Positions 54,201-64,000 of a DNA stretch of 64,000 bases are shown here, in pieces. The notes beneath the pieces were generated by a model. The model ran no database searches. It saw only the letters and a list, made by a program, of their open reading frames with translations, and was not told the origin of the DNA. Position 1 is the stretch's first letter. Every line of letters starts with the position of its first letter. The DNA is from Xiphias gladius (taxonomy: Eukaryota > Chordata > Actinopteri > Istiophoriformes > Xiphiidae). The stretch is taken from contig NC_053415.1 in NCBI RefSeq assembly GCF_016859285.1, forward strand, positions 19,265,501 through 19,329,500, written 5' to 3'. Position numbers and translations under genes: made by a program.

Positions 54201-55723
54201 GAAAGAATGTGGCACACGTCTTAGCTGCATGTATTTGGCAGTCCTGCCCCATCAGCTGAACTCTGTCAATGTGTGTGCATCAGTTTGTGGAAGTTTGTGT
54301 GTGTGTGTATGTGTGTGTGTGTGCGTGTGCGTGTGCGTGTGCGTATGAGCAATATAAATCCAGGACACCAGACACAGGTGTGTTTCCTGAGTGAAGAATC
54401 AGCCAGAGGTCGCTCTCAATCATTATCTGGATCTCCTCTCTCCCTCCTGACCTACATTGTTGAGTGTTGGTGTGTGCGATGCAAATTACACCAATTTAAA
54501 AAGACATTAATAACATTTACGCTATTTATACTGTGTAGGGCATTAAAGCATAACAAGCCTCATAGTGTAAATATTCTTGGCCTAAATTTTTTCACTTTTA
54601 CATACAATAGCAACGTGATTGACTCTTTCCCCCAAAATACAGAAATACATGAAATTATTCAGTTCTTATTATGCAAGTGACAGACACTTCAGAGCTCACC
54701 TATGCACAGTTTGAAATTATACCTCCACATTATAATTACCACCTAAATATTATGTTCAATGGTAGTCCTGACACTACAGGCATTGAAAAGGTCATTCCAA
54801 AGCATAAGCAATAAACTTATTTCAGGAGCTTTCTTGAATACCAGTACAGTTTTTATGAGGTTGAAAAGTAGGCTTTGTTTTTTCTCTTTTTGTAATGAGC
54901 AAAATCTAAAAATGTTATTCTTGCATGATGCTTAAGTTCCCTACTGGAAAGGTCTATTTTCAGTGTTCCCTCTGTACCTTCCTGTAGTGGTAAATCACAA
55001 GAACTAAGGGAGCTGGTGTTCATTTCGACACACTGTAGTTTTGATAGCCTTACTCTTTCTTGACACATTTGTTCAGGGAGTGGCACAGCTGCTGTTGTTT
55101 TAATTACATTATGGAGATTGCAGCTTGTATAAACTGCAGTAACACCTCAGCTTCCGCTGGTTGAAGGTTGACTCAGCAAAAACAACAGCTTACAGACATT
55201 CGATGCCCATGAGTCCTCTCACGTCACACACCTGATTGACAATTCACTGTGTTTTGTTTATGTAAAATGTCAAAAAGATGGACATCTGGAAGTAGTTGAG
55301 GAAACAGAGGCACACACATACATGTTCGTACACACATGACATATAGACATATGATGGAGGCTACTTTGAGGTTTGCTTATTTTTGAGGCTGTCTGGGCCA
55401 GGCAGGATATGCTGAGAGCTCAGTGGTGTGTGACCAGCCACACATGATCCTGGCAGCAGATGTTGAAAAATTAGGGTCCGGACCACAGATATTTGTACCT
55501 CTTTGTCCCACTGGGCTGTTGTCTAACGGTTAATGTGTCCAATTTGAATGACGGAATGGGATGTAGTGAGAGTGGAAAAAGTAAATGAATTATTTTCCAG
55601 AATTTTTACATTACTGTTTTTCTAGTGATATATACATACAAATACAATATTCAATTAATAGTTTGCACATATCATAGCAGTCACAACCTGACCAAATGTG
55701 ATAAAGTGGTCCCTAGACGGACT
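51237..55723. other. Intergenic or first-intron sequence
   Basis: If the candidate exon at 51.1 kb is real, this is col8a1 intron. It holds a short (CT)n at 52161-52178, a GT/GTGTGC repeat at 54296-54344 and otherwise unique AT-rich sequence. No protein-coding exon is recognised. Confidence 0.45.
54296..54344. repeat. GT repeat passing into (GTGTGC)n
   Basis: Imperfect GT units are followed by four GTGTGC-type hexamers. Confidence 0.85.
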
Positions 55724-56168
55724 TTTTTAGCCATGCCATGGCTCTAGGGGGCGGCATTGCCGGTCTGTCAGTTCAGCACTTTTGTCCAGGCTTAAATATC
55801 TTAACAAGTATTGGACGGATTGCTATGAAATTTTGTACAATAATTCATGGTCCCCAGAGGATTAACCATAGTGGTGATTTTCATCTAGCATCACCAACAG
55901 ACATTCATGTTCACCTCATGAATTGTAATAACTTGATCCCCTGACTCTTCCTCCAGGCCATCATAAGGTCAAAATTTCAATTTGTCCAATACTTTGGTTA
56001 ATGACAAAATACCTACAATGACCTAAACAAATACCTAATGACATCCCGATTAGCCTCAGTTGTACTTAATAAGCAAATATTAACATGCTAACACACCAAA
56101 CTAAGATGGTGAACACAAATACAGCCTCACAGAGTGACTTGCATGGTAATAGACTTTTAGTCTTGTTA
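55724..56168 (-). mobile_element. Percomorph interspersed element, near full length
   Basis: It reads 'agccatgccatggctctagg', 'acggattgctatgaaatttt', 'ttcatggtccccagaggatt', 'ccaatactttggttaatga', 'aacatgctaacacaccaaac' and 'gtaatagacttttagtcttg'. It is the reverse-orientation relative of 45670-46112. It is non-coding. Confidence 0.75.
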
Positions 56169-58879
56169 AAAAAAATACCTATATAGTGCAATGAAATATA
56201 AATATGCAATTTTACAAAACACAGGTGATTATTAGACAATAGAAATTATAACAAATGTACCAACAATTTATGGGAAGCCACTTGGTTGGTCATGAATACA
56301 TTACTCTCCAGAAACTGTTTCAACTTGGTTTTAAAATGATCCCAGTTGTCATCCACTGTTGCAAAAATTATGCATCCATTGGATTGGATGTTATGCTTGT
56401 TTGTGCATTTGTCTACGGTTCTCTCAGTATGTGTGCAACTGTGACATGTGTGTCTCTTCCTTTCTCATAAACAAACCGGTATGGAAAGGGTGTGAAACGA
56501 AAAAAAATACTTGTTACATGTTCCTGGTATGAAAATGTAGAACATGGTTGCTGTTCCTGTTTAGTCACTGTTACAAATGAGTGCTTGTCAGAGAGTCATC
56601 ACCGATGGAGCCAAAATGTTTTACAGCGATGTTTTAAAGATTAAACTGTAAACCTTACAAATGTGAAAAACACCTCACAACACGCTACTCACGCCATCAC
56701 GACTTCTCAAAGCTGTTACACATTTATATGTGATTTCATGTCTGCCATAGGCATGAACGTAGTTTAGGGGTTGACACTAGCACTTGAAAATAAATTTAGT
56801 GGGTACAATAGACTTCTTTATAGTCACTTTGTTGTAACGGCGCCCTTCTCTTTTTCTATTTTCTGTAGTAAAAAAGCAAAAACGTGGAAATTGCTGATTA
56901 ATGTTTATGTCAGAGACTGAAAGTGGCTCTACTGTATGAACAAGTCGCTCGGGAGGCAACACTTATGTAGAATAACGTGTCGGAGAAAAGCACACCAGGT
57001 AAAGACAGAGGGTGTTTCCATCGCTCTGGGGTTGCCTCGACAATGTCATGGCGTTGCTATGTGACACTGAACAGACCCTCGTTGTGCAGGTCCCTCTGAT
57101 CTGTAGTTGCAAGTTTTGTTAGAATATTTCCACCCCTTTAAAAACACATATGCACACATGCACATACCAACACTGAGCTGGGACGTTCCTAAAAAGTAGT
57201 AAAACGTCACATTTATTTTCTTAAACCTCTTTATGTATATTTACATGGTCACGTTTGGACAAAATCACATCATACATTTTACATCATAATTATCTATCAC
57301 AAAGCACTCTGTAATCTCTCTAATTAGCAAAAAAAAAATTTTGGATATTTATAAATTGTCATTACATTACATTTGAAATTTAATTTACATTATCTAGAAA
57401 GTTTTATTCAAGTCACAGAAAACACAGTCAGCATTGGTTTTGTCATCTCATTTCTCCAGACTTAAAACTCAGCGAAGATGATTAAGTATTTGTGAGTTGA
57501 TCGTTACAAAAATGTGTCAAAAGTGTACTTTTTTCTTTTTTACACCCTACGACAATATGCCCAAAACAGCAATAATTTCAACTATTGCAACATCCTATCT
57601 ACAGGATATTTTAAAATATAAAATATATAACATTTCTGTTAGTGGGTAAATGTCTGAGATCACGCCTGAGCTTTTATCAACATGGTTAATTTACCATGGA
57701 TATTTATGTGTATACACACATGCACACCCATTTCAATATTTGTAAATATCATCTGAATTTTTTGGAATCATAAAAGTTGTAATCCTATTATTAAGAGATG
57801 GACCATAAATTTAGATGTAATCGAATCATTCAGCTCCACGTTTGGCCTTTTGTGCCATAAAAGTTTCTCTGTTCTGTTGTGGAAAGTAGAGAAAAGATCG
57901 ACTTTTTCTGGCAGTTTGCACCTTTTCCACAAAGTCTGCACCTTTTTCAAAACACTCTCAAGGTCTTGAAACACTTCTGACGGACCACTTGACTCTGAGT
58001 ATTTGTTGGCAAAAGTGTCTGATTATTTTAACCGGACAAATGTTTCAGGATCAATGCACCTCTTTCTTCTTTCTAGTCCCCACCTCTAAGAAGTCTTCCA
58101 TTTAGACTACCCTACAGTATCCGGTGCAATCCAGTGCACAGTGTCAAAGAACCATCAACGCTCTTTGTTGTAACAGAGAAACCAATTCTAAAAGATTACT
58201 ATTGAGAAATGTTATACTGCTCACCTCTTAACAAATCAATACACATCCTTCCCCTTCTCCTTCTCCTCCATATGTTTACATGATCTCTCTGTCTTTATTA
58301 GTCGTTGCTGTCCTACATAATGTCCATTTGAGCAGCCTGGGATACTTAATGCAGCCTCACACATACAATGGGAAAAGCTTAATGCTCAGGTAACCTGTGT
58401 CACAGTCAGAGATCAACTTTGCTGGCCATTCCTCCACTCCTGTGAATTGTCTGCAGACCTCACAGATTCATTGAGCTGATTAGGATACTGGCAACCGGCC
58501 ACAGCTTTGGCCCAGTGGTCAACAATAGGTTCCAGTTCTTGTTGGGAAAAATCAGTGGCATTCCTCTGGACTCTTTGGCATGTCTGGCCTCTGTCGCCGT
58601 GGAAACTGGGTGGGCCTCCTTCAAAGGCCAGCTCTCATCAGGGGAGACAGTGGCACGGCCATGTCAAAATCACCAGTCGACTGAGAAAAGGTGAAAGGGC
58701 GGAAAAGATCCAAAGAGCCAGTGATGGAGTGGACAGTAAGGATGTGGTTTAGGATGTGAATTAGAAAAGCTACAGATGAGTCGGTTGTAATAATACTGAG
58801 ACTGTGATCGCAGTTGAAACTGGGAAGGGAGTGTGGCAGGAGATGAGTTGACTTAGACTGGGATGGAGATGGTCGTTGT

Positions 58880-59034
58880 AAAGAATAACTGACATTCAGA
58901 GGAGCAGCCTACAGTCTTGTTCATGGACTGTGGAGCCAAAGAAAATGGTAGTTAAAGAATAACTGAATAACACAAGTATACACTCAGAGGAGCAGCTGAG
59001 AGTCTTATTCATGGACTGTGGAGCCAAAGAAAAC
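58880..59034. repeat. Imperfect tandem duplication, unit about 70-80 bp
   Basis: Copy 1 (58880-58947) and copy 2 (58954-59034) share 'aaagaataactga', 'ctcagaggagcagc'-like sequence and 'catggactgtggagccaaag'. Copy 2 has about 15 extra bases near its start. Confidence 0.85.
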
Positions 59035-59810
59035 CCCTTCACCTTGCTCCGTTACTGACTATTTAAAGCAGAAAGGTCAGGGGTTAAATAATGGAAGTAA
59101 GAAATAAATAGAAAGTCTGAACTGCTCAGCAGGACGGCAACTCTGTTTTCTAAGAAATGTACTTTTTGGACCAGAGGTCTGAGTGCTAGCCAGAAAGAGA
59201 AAAAAGACATCAGACAGGCACTGTCACACGAATGGGTTCTTCCTCACTTGCTGTGAGCTGAAAGAAAAAGGTTTGTTTTGAGGTTTGTGAGTGGATGTGT
59301 GTTGCTTGTAGTTCTGACAAGCGCCTGCTGTAGATATTTCTTACTAAGTACTTGCTACTGCTGTGCACCGTCCTGTGTCATCTTCTAACTTTACATTTTA
59401 TGTAATTAATGGGGATTTTCATTGTCTTGATATTTATTTGTTGGGTTGGTGCATTACTGAATTTGTTGCAGTAATGCAGGAGCAATAAGGATGCTCTTAT
59501 TAATACCAGTGGAAACGGTGTACACACCCTTGAGTTAGGAGGTGGCAGGAATACTTCATACATTTGTAAAAATTTCAAAAAAATAAAATAAAAAACTCAA
59601 TTGTCAAGCAATGAATGCAAATGTTCTCATTCTACTGTCACCACACATCTTGTTCATTTACAATTCAGGCTATGTAAATCCTGTTTATCATTTACATTGT
59701 CCTCACTGTCCATAGACAAATATGTCTGTATACCTTGTAATAATGTGGGCATCAGTATGTTACAGCCACAGGACTGGACACCTTACCTCTGTAAGGGTGC
59801 AATGAATTGC

Positions 59811-59818
59811 TGACGTCA
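59811..59818. promoter_or_regulatory. CRE palindrome
   Basis: TGACGTCA is the full CREB/ATF consensus. It is isolated, about 1.5 kb before the col8a1 start codon, and its use is unknown. Confidence 0.3.
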
Positions 59819-61344
59819 GAGCTGATCAATCATGCCACCAGTTTCCCCAACGGCGTTACAATTTTTCTGCTGAGATTTAAAATAATGAACTATTTGCTTG
59901 AAATAAATGTCTCAGCCCAACATAAACGTGAACATCAGTGGGAAACTCAGAAGGATCATCTTTGTGACTTCTGGTGTGGCGCCCTCTTGTGGACAACTTT
60001 AGTAAATGCAGTTTACCCGAGCCCAGCCTGTGATAGTGACACATTGTTATTTGTCTCATGTATATTTTTTAGTGCCAGGCTTAAATGGCATAAATGGCAT
60101 ACAGCAGCTTAGCATACACATTTCACCCTAGACTCAGCCAATGTTGAAATTGACACACATTTTAACTTCATGATCTTTTCCAATCATTCAGCAGTAAGTT
60201 ATAAATCACCAAATATATGAGAGTACAGAGCCAGTAGACATAAAAAATACTTTGTCAAATCAATAAAGACCATAAATAAGCAAAAGAACACGATAATGTC
60301 TTAAAATGTAATTTGTATAAGATAAATCATTTCATATTTCTGCAACATCTGGGAGTTAGAGGATGTCAGATTTAGACCAAAGGCAATTAAAGACATGTTT
60401 AATAGGTAACTGAAAAGAAGAAAACCTTCCAAAATCCTGTCCTGAATGTTTTTTGTTTTTTTTAAATCAGTTTGAAGAATATATATCATCTTATCTAAGC
60501 AGTCAAAGTAGGACTTTGAAGAATTCCTGAAGGACCATTCATATTCAAGTCCATGTGTTTGTTCAGCTTTTCCTTTCCTTTGTGGAGATATACAGGCAAG
60601 GTCTACATAGTTCAGCAAAAAATAGGTGAAAACTGGAACAAATTGAGCCCTGCCAACTGTGTTACTGGAAGTTTTCCAGTTTACTTTTGTTGTTGCTGTT
60701 GTCATTTTAATTGTTTCTAATTATTAGGCACTTACTCACTACCTAGAAAGGCACTGAGGGAAATAACAATGAAGTCAATTGGTCTGACAAATAGTTGTCA
60801 TTTAGGCTTCAAAACATTAGGAGCAGTTTTGTTTAATGTAAATTGTAAATGGTTTCCAGCAGGTGACACTATTTATAGCAGTTTTATAGAATAATAGAAT
60901 CATTATTTAAAGTTCACAGTGGGAGAAATGCTTTAGTCATTTGCAGATGGCATACACTTAACGAGCCCTGTTACTCATTTAATCTATTCTGTTAGTATTT
61001 GTGAATGCTGAAAAGAGCTGAGCGAAAAATGAAATGACCAACTTTCTGATTCTCGTCTGCCTATGACAATATTACATAAATTAACAGAAACCACTGTTCA
61101 CAAGACCAATGTGTAGTTCCAATGTATGTAGCCAGCAGAGGGAGACAGAGTGTGGCCCTCAGCTGCCTGCACTTTCCACATGAAGTTGTCCATGTGACTC
61201 ACTTGTAGGCACTCGTGATTTTTCAAGGAGTACTAAACTGTTACCACACTAATGTTTGATCTACTTACCAACGTACAGGATTTAAAAGGAGATGCACCCC
61301 CGCCTCATATCTTGTCTTCTCTACTTTCCATTCAGGCCTTGGCC

Positions 61345-63801
61345 ATGCCTCCCCTCCCTGCCCCCCTCTTCTTGACACTGCTGCAGCTTGCATTACTTAA
61401 TTATGTGAGTGGTGGGGCATTCTACGGACACAAGCAACACCCTCAGCCATACCAGCCAGTGCAGCACCTCCAACACATGGGCATGGGCAAAGAAAGCTTT
61501 CCCCAGCAGCAGTACCTTGGCAAAGAAGTGCCCTATATGCAGTATCCCCATTACAGGAAGGAGCTACCCCAGATGCCAGTGCACAAGGGCAAAGAAAATG
61601 CTCGTAAAGGGGGCGGATATAATGGTGGTCAAGACAAAGGTGAGAAACCTGCTAAAACATGACAAGGGCAAAAGCATTTGTTTATTTTTAATGGCATATG
61701 GTAATTTTGTTTTTGTTTTGCATTTGTTGTTTCTTAAATTGCCAGTATTTTCTGAGTGTCTGTTGTGTGTCCATGTTGTGCTTATCTTTTTTGGCAACCA
61801 AAAATTTTTCCATGTAATTTCAATTTCATAATTTCTCATTAAATATGTTTCTCATTCCTCACAGGTCACACAATCCCCAGTGGTGCTGAGGGAATTCCTC
61901 AAGGAGAACCAGGACCAGCTGGGCCACCAGGACCAGAGGGACCTCCGGGACCTCCTGGGCCTCCAGGGAACGGACAACCAGGACCTGTGGGACAACCTGG
62001 ACCTCCTGGTCCACCAGGAGTGCCTGGAGTGGGCAAACCAGGTTTGCCAGGACTGCCAGGCAAGCCAGGAGGAAATGGTGAGGCTGGGCCACAAGGAGAA
62101 ATGGGGCCAAGAGGGGAGGAAGGGCCATCTGGACAGCAAGGGCCTCAGGGTCCCCCAGGACCACCTGGGCTACCAGGAATGGGTAAACCAGGGGGGCAGG
62201 GATTACCAGGCCAACCAGGGTCAAAAGGAGAGCCAGGTCACAAAGGTCTGCCAGGACTACCAGGATTACCAGGACCCAAAGGAGATAAAGGGATGGGCCA
62301 GCCAGGACAACCTGGTCACAAAGGGCTCCCAGGGCCCCCGGGACCAGCTGGCCCAAGAGGACTGCCTGGTTTTGGAAAACCGGGGTTGAATGGGGCGCCA
62401 GGCCCACAAGGACCACCAGGAGAGAAAGGACGTCCTGGAGAGCAAGGACCAGCTGGGCCTGCAGGTGAAGGAGGACAGCCTGGCCCACCAGGGCTACCTG
62501 GTCAAGGAAAGCCAGGTCAAAACGGCCTGCCAGGACAACCAGGCATGCCAGGTGCAAAAGGTCATCCAGGACCACCAGGTTTGCCAGGAAAACCAGGACT
62601 GCCTGGATTTGGTAAACCAGGACTCCCAGGAACCAAGGGTGATAAAGGTATGGGTGGGCCACCCGGACCTTCAGGACCAAAAGGAGATAAGGGCCATGGA
62701 GGACTACCTGGCATGCTTGGACCCCCTGGACCAAATGGTCCACCAGGTCCTCCAGGCCCTATGGGACCCTCAGGAGGTTTAGGTGCACCTGGTCCTAAAG
62801 GAGACTGTGGGGAAGGAGGACCTAAGGGGCTTGATGGAGCCCAGGGTGACCCTGGTCCTCCTGGAATACCTGGTAAGGATGGTCTGCCTGGAGACCGGGG
62901 AGAGCCAGGGCCAAGAGGTCCCCCAGGACCAGGTGGTTCCAAAGGAGACAGTGGACATAAAGGTCTACCTGGTGCCCCTGGTAATCCTGGACTACCAGGA
63001 CCAAAAGGACAAGATGGATTACATGGTGAAATGGGACCTCAAGGTCCTAAAGGAATCCCAGGAATGGATGGTGCAACAGGACCAATCGGGCCTCCTGGTC
63101 CCTCAGGGCAAAAAGGAGATAGTGGTTCACCTGGTCTACCAGGCATTACAGGTGAGGGGAGTCCAGGTCTTCCTGGTCCCATAGGACCCACAGGAAAAGA
63201 GGGCCCATCAGGACCCCCTGGGAAACCAGGTCAGCCGGGCCCCCCTGGACCACCAGGACCACCTGGAGTACCTGGTCTGTCTCCTGACATGGCTGGAGTA
63301 CTCTCTGAAATGGGTCCTGGACTAGATGGTGTTAAGGCTGGTAGTTATGGTAAGAAGAGCAAGTACGGAGGCAATGGGGCAGAAGTAATGGGTGCCAGTG
63401 GGCTGGAAATGCCAGCATTCACAGCTGTAGCAACAACTCCTTTTCCACCTGTGGGCACTCCAGTTGTCTTTGACAAGCTCTTGTACAATGGTCGTCAAAA
63501 CTACAACCCCCAGACAGGAATTTTCACCTGTGACATGCCTGGCATTTATTACTTTGCCTACCACATCCATTGCAAAGGAGCCAATGTGTGGGTGGCTTTG
63601 ATGAGGAACAATGAACCAGTGATGTATACATATGATGAATACAAAAAGGGTTTCCTAGACCAAGCATCAGGGAGTGCAGTATTACCTCTACAACCTGGAG
63701 ACAATGTGTATATTCAGCTGCCCTCAGATCAGGCCTCAGGACTTTATGCTGGGCAGTATGTGCACTCCTCCTTTTCTGGGTACTTGTTGTATCCGATGTA
63801 A
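61345..63801 (+). CDS. col8a1: Collagen type VIII alpha 1 chain
   Basis: Two coding exons (61345-61639 and 61865-63801) give 743 codons, almost exactly the human length of 744. The ATG lies nine bases after an acceptor. Residues 1 to about 24 form a signal peptide ([16 protein letters not shown]). An NC2 domain rich in Gln, Tyr, His and Lys runs to about 111. The triple helix is residues 112-571, with eight interruptions, all of the G-X-G type, at 133, 153, 203, 241, 267, 311, 346 and 528. The C1q-like NC1 domain is 616-743 and ends SGYLLYPM. Type VIII collagen is a short-chain network collagen of Descemet's membrane and vascular matrix; NC1 drives trimer formation. C413 lies inside the helix. 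Teleosts can have two paralogues (a and b); which one this is cannot be settled here. Confidence 0.97.
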
Positions 63802-64000
63802 AACCACAAACTGCAGGGAGAGAGAGGCTTCAGTGAGAACAACATGGGAGCATATTTTTTTATAATATAAAACATGATCGTAAAATACCTTAGACTGAGC
63901 AATCGTTTTAATGTAAAGTCAACAAACTGTTGATCATCAACAGAGATTAGAGGGCGAGATAAAATATTTCAAGGAAAATATTGAGTATGATGGTCTGTAT
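63802..64000 (+). other. Start of col8a1 3' UTR
   Basis: The sequence after the stop codon is AT-rich and non-coding. No AATAAA is present before the window ends, so the 3' end of the transcript lies outside. Confidence 0.7.

Larger units (their letters stand above)
56169..61335. other. Sequence upstream of col8a1 coding exons
   Basis: The 5.2 kb is AT-rich and likely col8a1 intron if upstream exons exist. It contains an imperfect tandem duplication (58880-59034), a perfect CRE palindrome at 59811-59818 and a pyrimidine-rich acceptor at 61310-61335. The 134-codon antisense ORF at 60301-60705 has no recognised domain. Confidence 0.5.

Noticed and set aside
60301..60705. 134-codon - strand ORF upstream of col8a1
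   Set aside because: It starts with ATG but shows no recognised domain, no splice partner and AT-rich composition like its surroundings. A protein search would settle it.
61132..61144. CTCF site (ccagcagagggag) near col8a1
   Set aside because: It is only a partial match to the consensus and the same phrase is common in fish repeats.
61859..62743. 294-codon ORF on the - strand across the collagen helix
   Set aside because: It is the antisense shadow of GGN-CCN codon repeats of col8a1. It has no domain and the + strand frame is certain.

Overview
The window is vertebrate nuclear DNA, most probably from a percomorph teleost. It carries spliced genes with GT-AG introns, long (GT)n microsatellites and many copies of short non-autonomous DNA elements of a kind common in percomorph genomes. 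No bacterial, viral or phage-like gene set is present. The four recognisable genes are orthologues of a human chromosome 3q12 neighbourhood.

Layout. Positions 1-2742 hold the 3' two-thirds of cmss1 (+), a nucleolar ribosome-biogenesis factor whose first exons lie before the window. Positions 3327-7103 hold tmem30c (+), a CDC50-family beta subunit of P4-ATPase lipid flippases, complete in seven exons (353 codons). Positions 7124-26680 hold dcbld2 (-), a single-pass receptor with CUB, LCCL and discoidin domains, complete in fifteen coding exons (696 codons), with a CpG-rich 5' end near 26.3-26.8 kb. From 27 to 61.3 kb is a gene-poor interval of interspersed repeats, microsatellites and unique sequence; it may hold upstream non-coding exons of col8a1 (best candidate 51.1-51.24 kb). 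Positions 61336-63801 hold the two coding exons of col8a1 (+), complete (743 codons), with the start of its 3' UTR running off the end.

The genes form a synteny block, not a pathway. tmem30c and dcbld2 converge with poly(A) signals about 20 bp apart. dcbld2 and col8a1 diverge across the intergenic interval, and both act at the cell surface or matrix of vascular and mesenchymal tissue. I found no undescribed system. The most notable points are the intact tmem30c (a pseudogene in human), a swapped block order relative to human, an overlapping upstream ORF at the dcbld2 start, eight YxxP motifs in the DCBLD2 tail, a perfect 17-bp hairpin in a dcbld2 intron, and two copies of one transposon family in opposite orientation. 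All reading frames, splice sites and residue numbers were worked out by hand. Family calls rest on recalled homology, not on a search.
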